Source: Aselliscus stoliczkanus (taxonomy: Eukaryota; Chordata; Mammalia; Chiroptera; Hipposideridae). From it: a stretch of DNA of 64,000 bases. The stretch covers positions 96,413,001 through 96,477,000 of the forward strand of contig CM066729.1 of NCBI GenBank assembly GCA_033961575.1, in the 5' to 3' direction. Within the stretch, counting starts at the first letter, position 1, and every line of letters starts with the position of its first letter. Both the position numbers and the translations under genes were made by a program. A model generated the notes under the pieces. It had not been told where the DNA came from, did no database searches, and worked only from the letters and a program-made list of their open reading frames with translations. Shown here piece by piece: positions 38,804 to 52,045 of this stretch.

Positions 38804-41642
38804 CTTCCTAGCCCATGTACTTCAAGGGAAAGGAGTTACTAAGGTCTGTTTAAAGAAATCCAAGAGAATGTTTCCTGATTATTGTATTCATTTACAATAA
38901 GTCTGAATACATTCTCTTGTATAGAATTCCCATGCAGCAATGACAGTTTTGAAAATATGGGGACTGGAAAGCATGCTATCCACATTTAGCTCAGTAGAAT
39001 TTAAGGTGTTTGTAGACAGAAAGCTTGTCTGATGGATTTAATAAACAAAAACAAACTTAGAATGTCCTATAGCTTAATATCCCATCATGCCTAAGAGAAA
39101 AACAAAATCCAGATTTAATGATTAACCCACATTCAGATAGTCTGTTAGTCTGAAAGTTAGAGTAATACAAAAATTCAAAATATCACTGCATACTTTTCTT
39201 ATATAACCATATTCAAAATGCTATGAAATAAACTGCTATTTGTTATAAATGGAAATTTTAAAACACTAAACAAGTTTAGTAATAGATTATTTGCCATAGA
39301 AATTTCTAAGTACTTGTGCCAAGATAGCTATTTATATGAAGGTAAAAGATAGTCATCTAAATGAATATGTTCCTATATTGACAATATTATCCTCTCAGGA
39401 GCACGATGGGGTTATTTCACATCTAAAGATACATTAAAAAAAATATCATATTGTATGACACAAATAAATTCTTTACCTGTTAAAACATGCTATATTAAAA
39501 TGAAGAGTACTGTGCATGTTGGATACCATTTTTTATGTTTTTTTTTGTTTGATTTTTAACCTTTTTGCTGTATTATAGCTTCAAATATGATTGAAAAGTC
39601 AATAGGGAGACCTCAGTTTATTTGTTCAAGGAGAAATATAGCTTAATGCTACCCAGTAAAACATACAATGTTTGAATTTTCTGATATTGGCATTTCATAA
39701 GAGGTTTATATAAATCAGTTTTCCTCTTTTCCCACTATTTTGAATCTATATTACAGTTGTGAGATAAATTAAGATGTTTTAAAATAAGACAGTACTGCCC
39801 ACGTTTTGAGATTTTTCTATATCTTGATTGAAATTTTGAGTTCCTTCTCTGTGCTCAATTGACAATCAGAAGTTTGTGGCTAAATAATAATCCAAGATTG
39901 TGAGATCTGACTGCACCCAATATATTGCCATTGAGTACAATTGTTCTCAGTGGCATATTAATTCTCTGAAACATTTGGGAACATTCTCTAGGTGAACTCA
40001 TTTATCTTTTCTTAGTAATGCAAATTCTGCTTAAAAATAATATATTTGCCTGTGTTTCATCAGTCAAAACATAATGAAAGTTACTGGACTTATGAGTGAG
40101 AGTTAAATCTCCCTAAAGTTATAAAAGCCATAAACAAACTAAGACCTGTGACTGAAGGAATAACTTAAATGTAATTTTCTTCTCAAAAAATTCTACATTT
40201 CAGATGAGTAGTATCGTTTCTAAAAGTAGGTTTAATTTCTGTTCCTTTTAAGTCTTTTGCATTTTCACTTTTGAAACACATAGGTCTAACTAGCAAAACG
40301 ACTTTCATGACTAGGTGGAAAAATGGGCTTGGTTACAGTACCTTGAAATCCTTCATAGACATCATGCTAAACTTCCATGAGCATAAGTTGAACATGCTGT
40401 TAGTTATGTAACAAATGAGAATTTATGACATAGGTGAGAGGCCCCTGTTTACGTTTGTTGAATGTCGGCAAAAGAAAAATTAAGGAATTCTCTAGACCAG
40501 GCTCCTCATATAGCAGGAAATGAGTTACTTTACCTAGAATTAAGATGAGGACAAGATAAAAAAAATTCACATTCTGGAACAAGGCCAGTGTAGTGATTTT
40601 AGAATTCCACAAGATTCAGTTTCTCCAAATGCATTCTCAGCTAAGCTGTCATGACAAATCTGCCCAGCTTAGCAACATACATTTCTAAACTCTGGGTTAA
40701 CTCTTAACCTCATCAAGTTAAAAACAAAATGAGGTTATTGCAAAGAAGGTCACCATTAAATGGGGATGTTCCCCATTGTAGAAGATGGTTGGAGAGTTAG
40801 GATTAATAGGTCTTTGGTATTATAGTAATAATTCTGGATTAATTTATATCATAAACTAGTTGTTGCCTTAAAAAAAAAAGGACTTTAAAATAATGGGAAA
40901 CAGCGATTAGTTTTTTTGGAGGACAAGAAGAAACATTTAGGTGGGGTTTTGCACTTCAGTTACAAAAGGAGAACACTGAGCACATACATATTTTAGTACC
41001 AAAGAGATGAAGATAAAATGGAAGTAAATAAAAGCTAACAATAACAAAAGAAAAGGTCATGATATCTTTTAATTATTTTAAGGATAACTCTGAACTCAAA
41101 ATATTTGGAATTTACAAATATCTACAACTTATAGCTCATGTTCTAAATAAGACTCTTCAGTAGTTTACTTAGGATTCATCATCATAAAACTATAGAAAAC
41201 AAAGACATCTTCAGATATGGTCTATTTCTCAATATTTCCTAACTAGTCTACCAGAAAAAATAGTTTATTGAAATCAGAGATAAGCAAACTTATACTTTGG
41301 TTTACCTTTTCTAAAAAATAAAAGGTACTCTAACGGGGTTAGGAGATGTGTAATATGTTATTAGCATTTATTTCTTTTGCTGTGTGTTTTTTTTTTCGCT
41401 TAACTTTTAGATGTGTTTAAGTTTATAACCTTGTCTATAAATCAGTCAAACATTATTTATTGATTGTTTACTCTTTGGTCCAAGTTTAATCATTCAGTGC
41501 CACATTCGATTATATCTATAATTTATCATCACATCCATTATTCCATGTCTGTATGAGGAAGTACTAGACATTTATTGATAGATTTTCACTTTTAATCCCA
41601 GAAGCATTACCACTAAAATTATAATATACATGCAAATATATT
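38804..41642. other. Unidentified AT-rich DNA
   Basis: A large stretch with no nameable repeat and no convincing frame (40400-40612 minus is chance). It may be old single-copy sequence. Confidence 0.5.
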
Positions 41643-41656
41643 AAAATGTGAATTTA

Positions 41657-42027
41657 GGGCCGGCCCAGTGGTGCCTTGGTTGAGAACGAGCTTGGGACCC
41701 TGGCTCTGAGCCGCTAAGATGGGGAACAACAGCTCGACCTGGGGTTGAGCTGCCGCAAGTCACCGGCATTGGTGTAGGCTGCATGGGGCTGGCCAGCAGC
41801 TGGTGTGAGCTTTTGTGAGCTTTCGTGAACCTCCGTGAGCGGCCATCCAATGGGGCCACCAACTGCCTCACCACAGAAGAGCACAATGATAATACCAACA
41901 AGCGCCAGTGAAGCAATGTCCTCCACAACTAGACTGAAGAACAAAAGGACAGCAACTTGTCTGTCCCCCTTCCCTGATTCCCCAACACTGTTCCCCTCCC
42001 CCAATTCCCCAATAAAATCTTTAAAAA
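41657..42027 (+). mobile_element. Long composite SINE
   Basis: Begins 'gggccggcccagtggtgc', so it shares the short SINE head. It then has a GC-rich body and the tail 'tcctccacaactagactgaa' ... 'ccccaataaaatctttaaa'. 14-bp duplication 'aaaatgtgaattta' (41643-41656) and 'aaaatgtgatttta' (42028-42041), one mismatch. About 370 bp. The tail resembles SINEs I know from rhinolophoid bats. Overlapping frames here are by-products. Confidence 0.9.
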
Positions 42028-42041
42028 AAAATGTGATTTTA

Positions 42042-43369
42042 GAATTCTCTGTGATATTTTTTTTTTTTCATTTTATGATTAAAAACATTTATGAAATAGT
42101 CTCATTTTGGATTCATTTTTTGATTAATGGAAAGCCTAACATCTGCAACAAGGACATATTTCAGGGAAGTAGTAAATTAAAAGCACCTATATTACATTGA
42201 ATACTCCTCTAACTAGACTTTTTCTAATTTATTTTTTGAAATACAATTTAACTACTTGACATTAAGCATTTGTTGTTCTGGTTTGCTGACCAATAATCCC
42301 TGTCAAATTCTACATACTAAGAGACACATACACCTACTTTTATTTCTGTTACAATGTTTCAAACAGACTCAAAAGACATTCTTTTTTGACATGATGAAGT
42401 AACAAAGACCAAGCTGAACAATATGCATACAATAATGGTTTTCTGACATGACATTGGACAATAGGCAGAGCATGACTGTGATATGAGGAGGAAAAAAAGA
42501 AAATGTGATCCAATAGCCACCCTAACTTTATGCCTCAATAAACTATTTGGAGGAGGAAGGGAAGAGGGAAAGCAACGCAGATTCTTCACTGAGTTGAGAG
42601 GACAAAAATTGTGGTTAGAGGGTGTAGTGGGGGCTGATACAACTGGAAATTGTGGGACAGAAGTCAATAAAAGAGATAAGTTTTTACAGAAAGAGCTCCA
42701 AATGGTTAAATAAGGTTTACCTTATTCAATTTCTTTGCTGAGCACTAGACCATTCATTTGTAGCAAGAAACTCAATGAGGTCAGGCACAGAACCATGGGA
42801 AATTGGAAGATGGATAATAACCAGAGTTTGACCAACAGAAGGAGACATTTGAACTCCAGCTGGACAGAGCAGACTTCGAGGACACACGGGTACACATTAG
42901 ATATCATCAAGAGGGAAAATCTTAGTAGTAGAACTGAAGTACCCCGGAAGTTAAAATTAATCTAGACTTTCCATAAAAATGATTAAAAATAGGTCTCAAA
43001 GTGATCTACAAATAACTGCAGGTTAAAGCCTCATAGTCTCTAAAGGAAAAAAAACACAAACTAAATCTAGATAATTAATCTATGTCATTTACAATGCCCA
43101 TCATCCTTAGAAAATATATTAGATGTGTAAATCAGGTATCAACATATTTAAAATGGTTGATGCTAGTAAAACCATATATAAAACTTTATAATTCCTAAGC
43201 ATTTGAAAATTAAAAACTTTCTTTTAAAAAGATTCATTGGGGAAAAGAGAAGGTATTTTTAACTGAAGGAAAATAAAAACATCAAGATTTGTGGAGTAGC
43301 TTAAAACAGGGCTTGAGGTAAATACATAATTTTAATTGCATATAGAGAAAACACAGTCCTTTTTTTAAA
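42042..43369. other. Unidentified DNA
   Basis: Overlapping frames on both strands at 42359-42965 show no domain I know. The segment 42360-42960 is less AT-rich than the rest and could be an unrecognised repeat. Confidence 0.45.
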
Positions 43370-44865
43370 CCACTTTTTGAGGTATGATTGACATTCAAAA
43401 AGCTGTATATATTTGGTGAGTTTGACAATAAATATACATTAATGAAGCCACCACTACAATGTATGCCATAAACATATCCATCACCTGTGGTTAGATACCC
43501 ACAAATGGGATTGTTGGGAATATGGTAGTTCAATATTTTCAGGAATTTCCGTACTGTTTTTCATAGTAGCTGCACCACTTTGAAATCCCACCAACAGTGC
43601 ACAACGGTTCCCTTTTCTCCACATCCTCACCTACTCTTGTTGGTCGATATATTGATGACAGCCATTCTGGCAGGTATGAGGTTATATCTCACTGTGGTTT
43701 TAATTTGCATTTCCCTGACAATTAGTGATGTTGAGTACTTTTTAAAACATCTATTGGACATCTGTAGTTCCTCTTTGGAGAAATGTCTATTGAAGTCCTG
43801 TGCCTCTTTTGTTTTCAGTAGGATTGTTTGGTTTTGTTTGGTGTTAAGTTCTTTAAATACTTTGCATATTAACCCCTTACTGTATGTATCACTGGCAAAT
43901 ATTTTCTCTCATTCAGAGGTTGGTTGATTTTTGTTTTGATGGTTTCCTTTGCTGTGCAAAAACTTGTTAGTTTGATATAGTCCCATTTGTCTTTTTTTTT
44001 TTCTTTTGCTCCCTTGCCTGAGGAGACATATCCAAAAAATGTCACTAAGCACGATGTCAAAGACTTCACTGCCTATGTTTTCTTCTAGGAGTTTTATGGT
44101 TTCAAGTCCTCCATTTAAGTTTTTAATCCATTTTGACTTTATTCTTATATGTGCTATAAGAAGGTGGTCTAGTTTCATTTGTGGTTTTTTGTTTTGTTTT
44201 GTTTTTGTTTTTTTCTTGCATGTATCTGCCCTCAGTTTTCCCAGTACCATTTACTGAATAGACTGCATTTACCCCAATGTATGTTCTTGCCTCTTTTATT
44301 ATAGATTAAGTGACCATATAGGTGTGTTTTATTTCTGGATTCTCTATTCTGTTCCATTCATCTGTGTGTTTATTTTTATGCTAGTACCGTGCTGTTTTGA
44401 CTACAATGGCCTTGTATTCTAGTTTGATATTAGGTAGTGTGATACCTCCAATTTTATTCTTGTTTCTCAAGATTGCCATGGCTATTTGGGGTCTTTTAGG
44501 GTTCATATAAATTTTAGGATTATTTGTGTTAGTTCTGTGAAAAATGCCATTGGTATATTAGGATTGTATTGAATCTATACATTGCTTTGGATAGTATGGA
44601 CATTTTAACTATATTAATTTGTCCTATCCATTAGCATGAGATATGCTTCCATTTATTTGTATCTTCTTCAGTTTCTTTATTCAGTGTCTTAAAATTTTCT
44701 GAGTACAGGTCTTATACCTCCTTGGTTAAATTTATTCCTAGTTGTTGGTTTTCTTTTTTTTGTTTTTTGTTTGTTTGTTTATTTGTTTTTTTGATGCAAT
44801 AGACAATGGAACTGTTTTCTTATAGTTTGTTATTAGTCTATAAAAATGCAACCAATTTCAGAAAA
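43370..44865 (-). mobile_element. Old L1 ORF2 C-terminal half, antisense
   Basis: Starts with 3' UTR text ('actttttgaggtatgattga'), then antisense ORF2: 'gctgcaccactttgaaatcc', 'ttttaatttgcatttccctg', 'gcatattaaccccttactgt', 'gtaccgtgctgttttgacta'. Many indels and stops, so a decayed fragment. Confidence 0.9.
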
Positions 44866-46570
44866 TAAATGTTGTATCCGGTTCCTTTACCGTATTCATT
44901 TATCAGTTCTAATAGCTCTGGGAAGAGAAAAAAAATACATAGCCTCCACAATGTTTGATGAAATATGATGGCATTTTTAGTACTCCTTGAAATGACAGAA
45001 ACATAAGCTCTTTTGGGAGGTGATCCAGAAATACATGTTAAAATTTCAGAGTGTATCAATCTTTTGAAATCTCTCTAGTGCTTCCAATAAATTAATAGAA
45101 GAAAGAGGACTGGTTTTAGAGGAAATGCCTGAGGAAGCTGCCTGATGTTGCAGGGTTTGCTGGAGATGGGTAGGTCTCGGTGTGCTGAAACATACTGTTC
45201 TTCCCAAAACATCAAAATTCATTTTTAAATTTTTTAAAACAATTTCTCAAGTGGTTTAACACAAATGGCTACTGTGTTGTCTGTATCATGTAATTATTTT
45301 GTGCCAAGCTCACAAGGGTTGTTTATCTTGGCCTTGCACCCCATTAGGGAGGCCTCACAAACAACTGTAGGGTTTTGAATAAAATTTGTGTTCAGACTTT
45401 GGCTTTGTTCCTTTCATGGAATGTGTTAACGGCCAAATCAGAAAGCCTACTAGAACAGAAGAAATATAAATATTACATAGATATGGAAAGGTTATATAAT
45501 TTTAAATGCTATGAAATTTTGGATAATTTTAAAGTTAAATATTTAAAAATATTTGACCCATTTAAATTGATCTGACTTAAGGCTGGTCCTGCACGTGTTG
45601 TTTATATTTCAAAGGTTTTGGAAAGATAACCATAACTCTGCTGATAAGCATAGTTGTGTTTTATGATCTGTGACTACGATAACATATTAAACATAAAAGA
45701 GTGGTGCATTGTTTAATGTAGATGACTCCTAAAAGACCTTCTTTTTCTACTCTTGATTTATTCTCCTATAGCAAAGTAAGATGTCCTATTTGACCATTTT
45801 ATTATAGTCCTACTTACGTATGATCCTGTCTAAGGAAGCAATGAGAATTAAGAAATAAGTGTACAAGACAAATGATTTCATACTCTATTGATACAGAAGG
45901 TCAGCATCTATTTTGGTGAGTCTGATAATATTTTGACTTTAGATTCAACTGTGATGCTGTAACTGTTTTACTGTCATAAATACTTATGTGTACTTAGATA
46001 TGTGTTGTTTCCTCTCTATCCTAAGCAAATCATCATTAGTATTGTATGATTATAAATTAATCATATATATGCATGAAAATTTAACAATATATATGCATGA
46101 AAAGTTTGCAATAAATAAATTTCATTTTATGCATCTACATGTTGAATTTCTAATCACTTTGAATTTTGAGGGGTTATGTTTTTCCTCTTTTGCTCTACTC
46201 ACTGTCCTTTTCTTCTCCCTCCTCTTCTTTGACCTTAGATATGAGGCTCCTGTCATATGAAGCTATATAAGTTAACTCATAGCAGTCACCATTAAATGGA
46301 ACCTAACATTGTATTGATTTTTTTGATGTCTGTTTCCTGTATGATCGCTTTGATTGTACATGGATGACCATCTGCTTTACCAAAGTAATTTAAGCTAAGT
46401 TTGTGTTTTTTTTAATGACTTTCCAGCATCTGGTTTCTTTTAAGTCATATTCACTGTGTATTTATAATTTAAGGGTTCCTATTTATTTCCATCTGTGCAT
46501 GTTCTAATAGCACTTTATAATGGATTACTTTTTAACATATATTAACCATTCTGTTATAGTTCATTGTGCT
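44866..46570. other. Unidentified AT-rich DNA
   Basis: No named repeat. A short tandem duplication is noted separately at 46063-46103. Confidence 0.5.
46063..46103. repeat. Two-copy tandem duplication
   Basis: 'atatatatgcatgaaaa' occurs at 46063-46079 and 46087-46103, period 24. Confidence 0.85.
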
Positions 46571-46578
46571 TGTGTGTG

Positions 46579-46624
<46 letters not shown>
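46571..46624. repeat. (TG)n/(TA)n microsatellite
   Basis: A short TG run passing into about 40 bases of TA, followed by more TA-rich DNA up to about 46806. Confidence 0.96.
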
Positions 46625-46627
<3 letters not shown>

Positions 46628-46894
46628 CTAGAATGACATTGGTTGAAATAACTAATGTCTATATATTTTTACTTTAAAAATTATAAATAACTAATATGTA
46701 TATATCCATATATACATTTACATACATAGATATATATCCAAATGAATATGTAAATATATATGGTAAAAATACAGAGAATATATATGTATATGTATATACA
46801 TATAGCAAAATAAATGAACATTACCAGCAGCGTTAGAGTATCCTATTTATGTCTCCTCATATAGACTCATTTATCACACCTAAAGAAAATCATC

Positions 46895-47016
46895 GGGCCG
46901 GCTAAGTGGCGCAGTGGTTAAGCGCTCGCTTGGGAAGCCAGCGTCCCCGGTTCAGGTGCCACATATGAGGGCCAGTAACACTGCCCTCAAAAAAAAAATA
47001 AAAGAAAGAAAAGAAA
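46895..47016 (+). mobile_element. Short tRNA-derived SINE with TSD
   Basis: Head 'gggccggctaagtggcgcag', B-box-like 'ggttcaggtgcc', end 'aacactgccctc', long A-rich tail with G interruptions. Perfect 13-bp duplication 'aaagaaaatcatc' at 46882-46894 and 47017-47029. Confidence 0.96.
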
Positions 47017-47039
47017 AAAGAAAATCATCCTTAAATTTG

Positions 47040-47600
47040 AAATTGTCATTGCCCTGCTTATTACCTGTACTAATGTGCATTGTTTAGTTTTGTATGTTTT
47101 TGAAATTTTAATACATGAAATTAAACTGTTTGGAACCTATCATTCATTATGTTCCTGAAAATCAGTCACATTGATTTATACAACTCCATTTCACTTAAAT
47201 TTTATTGTTATTTAATTTCATTGTATGTCTTATCATTCTTTTCTTATTTGTTGATAGACATTTGAGTTATTCTAGTGTTTGTGCATTATAAATATTGTTA
47301 TAGGTATTTTAAGCCAGATCTCATGTATATTTGGACAGAAATTCTCTAAGGACACTGAATGAGATTATTGCTTCAATTTTAATGGATGACTTCAAATCAT
47401 TTCCAAATTGATTACATTTCCCATACTGCTACCATAAAAGTCTAAGGTCTTATCTTCACTAGTATTTAGTATGTCAAATACTTTAATTTATTTCTTTTTA
47501 GTAAATTTAAACTAATATATCTTGTGGTTTTAATTTGCATTTTTTTCTTGTGGTTTTAATTTGCATTTTTGCTTAAGAATGAGGCTAAACAAAAATAATT
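47040..47600 (-). mobile_element. Possible ancient L1 fragment, antisense
   Basis: 'cattataaatattgttatag' and 'tgtggttttaatttgcattt' resemble antisense L1 text, but the copy is very diverged. Confidence 0.5.
47521..47570. repeat. Two-copy tandem duplication
   Basis: A 24-base block beginning 'cttgtggttttaatttgcat' occurs twice with period 26. Confidence 0.92.
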
Positions 47601-48182
47601 TTATTTTAATTAATTTTATTTGAACAATTTTACATTTAAAGTTTTGATTATTTTAGTTCTATTCATTTATTTTTTTAAATTTTATTATTATTATTAGGTA
47701 CAGATGTATAAAACAATGCAATAGTTATCTTTTTCACCCCTTACAAAGTGAATACCCCCTCCCCACTCCCCTGCCCACCCCGATATCATACATATCTATT
47801 ACAATTCCATTGACTCCATCCCCACACTATATTCCATGTCCCATGACTATATATGTGTTAAATTATAGTTGACATATAATATTATTCAGCAGCAGCTTCA
47901 GATGTACAGTGCAGTGTTAAGGCCACTACACTGTCCATGAAGTGGTCCCCCTAAAAAGACATTAGTCCTTCTGATCCCCTAAGAAATATATTTACAAACT
48001 TATTGATTATATTCCCTAAACTGTCTCTTCTGTCTCTGCAGTAGTTTTGTAGTTATCAGTTTGTGTTGCCTCGTCCCTTCCCCTTCTCCCTCATGCCCAT
48101 CCCCAACCCATCTAGCCCTCATGAGTTTTTTCTTTGCGTGTCTAAGACTATTTCTTTTTACATTGATCATCCATTCAGTTCT

Positions 48183-51100
48183 TTAGATTCCACATATAAG
48201 TGAGATCATACGGTATTTGTCTTTCTCTGACTGACTTATTTCACTTAGCATAATGTTCTGTAGGTACATCTATATAGCTGCAAATGGTACAATTTCTTTC
48301 TTCTTTATAGCTGCAGAATACTCCACTGTGTAAATGTACAACGGTTTCTTAATCCAGTTGTCTACCGATGGGCATTTTGATTGTTTCCAAGTCTTGGCTA
48401 TTTACAATAGCCAAGACTTGGAAACATAGGGGTGCATATATTGTATCAAATTAGTGTTTTGGATTTTTCAGGATAAATGCCTAGGAGTGGAATTGCTGCG
48501 TCAAAAGGTAGTTCCAGTTCCAATTTTCTGAGATACCTCCATACTGACTTCCATAGTGGCTGCACCAATCTGCAATCCCACCAACAGTGCAGCAGGGTCC
48601 TCTTTTCCCCACAGCCTCGATGGCACTTGTTTGTTGATTTATTGATGATAGCATTCTGACCGGAGTGAGGTGGTATCTCATTTATTTGCATTTCCCTAAT
48701 GACCAGTGAGGTTGAACATTTTTTCATATGCCTGTTGGCCATCTGTATGTCCTCTTTAGAGGAATGTCTCTTCATGTCCTCTGCCCATTTTTAAATTGGG
48801 TTGTTTGGTTTTTTTGGTGTTGAGTTGCATGAGCATTTTATAAATTTTAGATATTAACCCCTTATCAGATGAATCATTCACAAATATATTCTCCCATTCA
48901 GTAGGCTTCCTTTTTGTTTCATTGATGGTTTCTTTTGTTGTTAAAATACTTTAAGTTTTATATAATCCCATATTTTCATTTTTTCTATACTTCCCTTGCC
49001 CATGGGAATGTATCAGTAAAAATATTGCTCAGCGTAATGTCTGCAAATTTACTGGCTATATTTTCTTCTAGGAGTTTTGTGGTTTCAGGTCTTACATTTA
49101 AGTCTCTAATCCATTTTGAATTTGTTTTGTATCTGGCGTAAGGAGATGGTCCAGTTTCATTGTTTTGCATGTGTCAGTCCAATTTTCCCAGCACCACTTA
49201 TTAAATAGACTATCTTTACCCCCGTGTAAATTCTTGCTTCCATTATCATAGATTAACTGTTCGTATATACATGGATTATTTCTGGGCTCTCTGTTCTGTT
49301 CCACTGGTCTATGTGCCTGTTTTTATGCCAATACCATGCTGTTTTGATTACTGTAGCCTTGTAGTATGTTTTGATGTCTGGTGGCGTGATCTCCCCGACT
49401 TTGTTCTTATTTCTCAGGATTGCCGAGGATATTCGGGGTCTTTTATGATTCCATATAAATTTTAGGATTATATTTTCTCTTTCTGTGAAAAATGTCCTTG
49501 GTAGTTTGTTAGGAATTGCATTGAATATATATATTGCTTTAGGCGGTATGGACTTTTTAACTATATTAATTCTTCCTATCCATGAGCATGGTAGGTGTTT
49601 CCATTTATTTGTATCTTCCTTTACTTTCTTCAGTGTCTTATAATTTTCTGAGTATAGATCTTTTACTTAGGTTAAATTTATGCCTAGGTATTTTATAGTT
49701 CTTGAAGCAACTGTAAATGGGACAGTTTTCTTAATTTTTCCTTCCATTAGTTTATTATTGGTATATGCAAATGCAAATAATTTCTGAAGATTGATTTTGT
49801 ATCCTGCTACCTTACTGAAATCGTCTATGAATTCCAATCATTTTTTGATGAAGTCTTTGGAGTTCTCTATATATAGTATCATGTCATCTGCATATAATGA
49901 CAATTTTACTTCTTCCTTGCCAATTTGGATGCCTTTTATTTCTTTTTCTTGTCTGATTTCTGTGGCTAGAACTTCCAGAACTATGTTGAATAAAAGAGGA
50001 GAAAGTGGACAGCCTTGTCTTGTTCCTGATCTTAAGGGGAATGGTTTTACCTTTTCCCCATTGAGTATGATGTTAGCTGTAGGTTTATCATATATGGCCT
50101 TTATTATGTTGAGATATGATACCTGTATTTCCACTTTCCTAAGGGTTTTTAACATAAATGGCTGTTGGATTTTGTCAAATTATTTTTCTGCATCTATTGA
50201 TACGACCATATGATTTTTATTCTTCATTTTGTTGATGTGGTGTATCACATTAATTGATTTATGGATGTTGAACCAGCCTTGCATACTAGGAATGAAACCC
50301 ACTTGATCATGAGGTATGTTCTTCTTAATATATTGCTGAATTCTGTTTGCTAATATTTTATTGAGAATTTTTGCATCTATGTTCATCAGTGATATTGACC
50401 TATAGTTTTCCTTTTTTTGTGCTGTCTTTATCTGGTTTTGGAATCTGTGTGATAGTGGCTTCATAAAAAGAATTTAGGAGCCTTCCCTCCTTCTGGATTT
50501 TTTGGAATAGTTTGAGAAGAATAGATGATAGTTCTTTTTTGAATGTTTGATAAAATTCATTTGTGAAGCCGTCTGGTCCAGGGCTTTTGTTTGTTGGGAG
50601 CTTGTCAATTACTGTTTTAATTTCCTTGGTAGTAATCAGACTATTTAGATTTTCCGTTTCTTCTCTATTTAGCTTTGGAAGGTTGTATGCTTCTAGAAAA
50701 TTATCCATTTCTTCCAGATTGTCAGATTTGTTGGCATATAGTTGTTCATAGTAATTTCTTAAAATTTTTTGTATTTCTGTGATGTCTGTAGTCATTTCCC
50801 CTCTTTCATTCCTGATTTTACTAATTTGAGTCCTCTCTCTTTTTTGTTTTGATGAGCCTGGCTAGAGGTTTGTCAATTTTGTTTATCTTCTCAAAAAAAC
50901 AGCTCTTGGTGTCATTGATCTTTTGTGTTGTTTTTCTGTTCTCTATGTCATTTATTTCCACTCTAGTTTTATTATCTTCTTCCTTGTACTTCCCTTTGGC
51001 TTCTTTTGCTGTTCTTTTTCCAGTTCCCTGAGGTGTAAGGATAACGTGTTGATTTGAGCTTTTTCTTCCTTCTTTAGGTAGGCCTGCACTGCTATGAACT

Positions 51101-51985
51101 TCCCTCTTAGGACTGCTTTTGCAGCATCCCAGAGATTTCGGGTTGTGGTGTTTTCATTTTTGTTCTTCTCGAGGTATCTTTTGATTTCCTCCTTGATCTC
51201 ATTTGTGACCCACTCGCTATTTAGTAGCATGTTATTTAGCCTCCATTTATTTGACAGCTTTCTGGGGTTCTTCTTATAATTGATCTAGTTTCATAGCATT
51301 GTGGTCAGAGACGACACTTGAAATGATTTCAATCTTCTTAAATTTATTGAGACTTGTTTTGTGGCCTAACATGTGGTCTATCTTAGAAAATGTTCCATGT
51401 GCACTTGAAAAGAATGTATATTCTGTAGCTTTGGGGTGAAATGCTCTGAATATATCAGTTTAATCCAGCTGGTCTAAAGTGTCATTTAAGGTCGCTGTTT
51501 CCGCATTGATTTTCTGTCTGGAGGATCTGTCCTTTGATGACAGCAGGATTTCGAAGTCTGCTACTATGATAGTGTTTCTGTTGATCTCCGTCTTTATGTC
51601 TGACAATATCTGTTTTATATATTTAGGAGCTCGTATGTTAGGTGCCCAGATGTTTACTAGGGTTATGTCTTCTTGTTGGATGAATCCTTTTTTATTATGA
51701 AGTTCATTTTTTGTCCTTTATTATATTCTTCAACTTAAAGTTCATTTTATCTGATATAAGTCTTGTTACTCCAGCTTTTTTCTCAGTTCCATTTGCATGA
51801 AATATTTTAGTCCATCCCTTTACTTTCAGCCTGAATCTGTCTTTTGATCTGAGGTGAGTCTCTTGTATACAGCATATGCAGGGGTCTTGCTTTCTTATCC
51901 ATTCAGCCACCCTATGCGTTTTTATTGGTGCATGTAATCAATTTACATTTAATGTGATTATTGATAGGTGTGTATTTATTGCCAT
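48183..51985 (-). pseudogene. L1 ORF2 (endonuclease-reverse transcriptase), broken
   Basis: Starts MAINTHLSIITLNVN at 51985 with a stop at codon 16, then VAEWIRKQDPCICCIQETHL (endonuclease). Frames follow for the linker, RT fingers ([24 protein letters not shown] at 50400-50795), the middle ([19 protein letters not shown] at 50180-50464) and the palm ([12 protein letters not shown] and the catalytic YADD at 49838-50155). The C-terminal Cys-region [15 protein letters not shown] lies near 48446-48775. The stop TAA is at 48183-48185. Total length 3803 bp is close to the usual ORF2 size, but stops and frameshifts break it into at least seven frames. It cannot make an active enzyme. YADD in place of the common FADD is within family variation. 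Confidence 0.93.
48383..48425. other. 19-bp perfect inverted repeat within L1
   Basis: 'gtttccaagtcttggctat' (48383-48401) and its exact reverse complement (48407-48425) around a 5-base spacer. The L1 copies at 15.0 kb and 54.05 kb lack it: there the text continues into the 'atagcgctgc'-type sequence. The second arm looks like sequence copied from the opposite strand. Confidence 0.93.
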
Positions 51986-52045
51986 TTTGTTATTTGTGTT
52001 CCTAGTCTTTCTTAGTTAGGTTGTTTTACTCTTCCGCTTAAAGAA

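Larger units (their letters stand above)
47646..52045 (-). mobile_element. L1 with full-length broken ORF2, no ORF1
   Basis: Contains a T-rich (A-rich on minus) end, about 500 bp of 3' UTR, the complete ORF2 length and a short inter-ORF stretch. ORF1 and the 5' UTR are absent; CFAP20 sequence occupies that side. Less decayed than the L1s at 4, 25, 43 and 60 kb. The exact junction with CFAP20 lies between about 52030 and 52060. Confidence 0.9.

Noticed and set aside
41641..42200. Overlapping frames of 95-121 codons on both strands
   Set aside because: They lie within the long SINE; its GC-rich body has few stop codons. Similar frames appear in the copy at 56.5 kb.
42359..42965. A candidate exon or gene with frames on both strands
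   Set aside because: No conserved protein motif, no splice-site pattern and no support from either strand. Kept as unidentified DNA.
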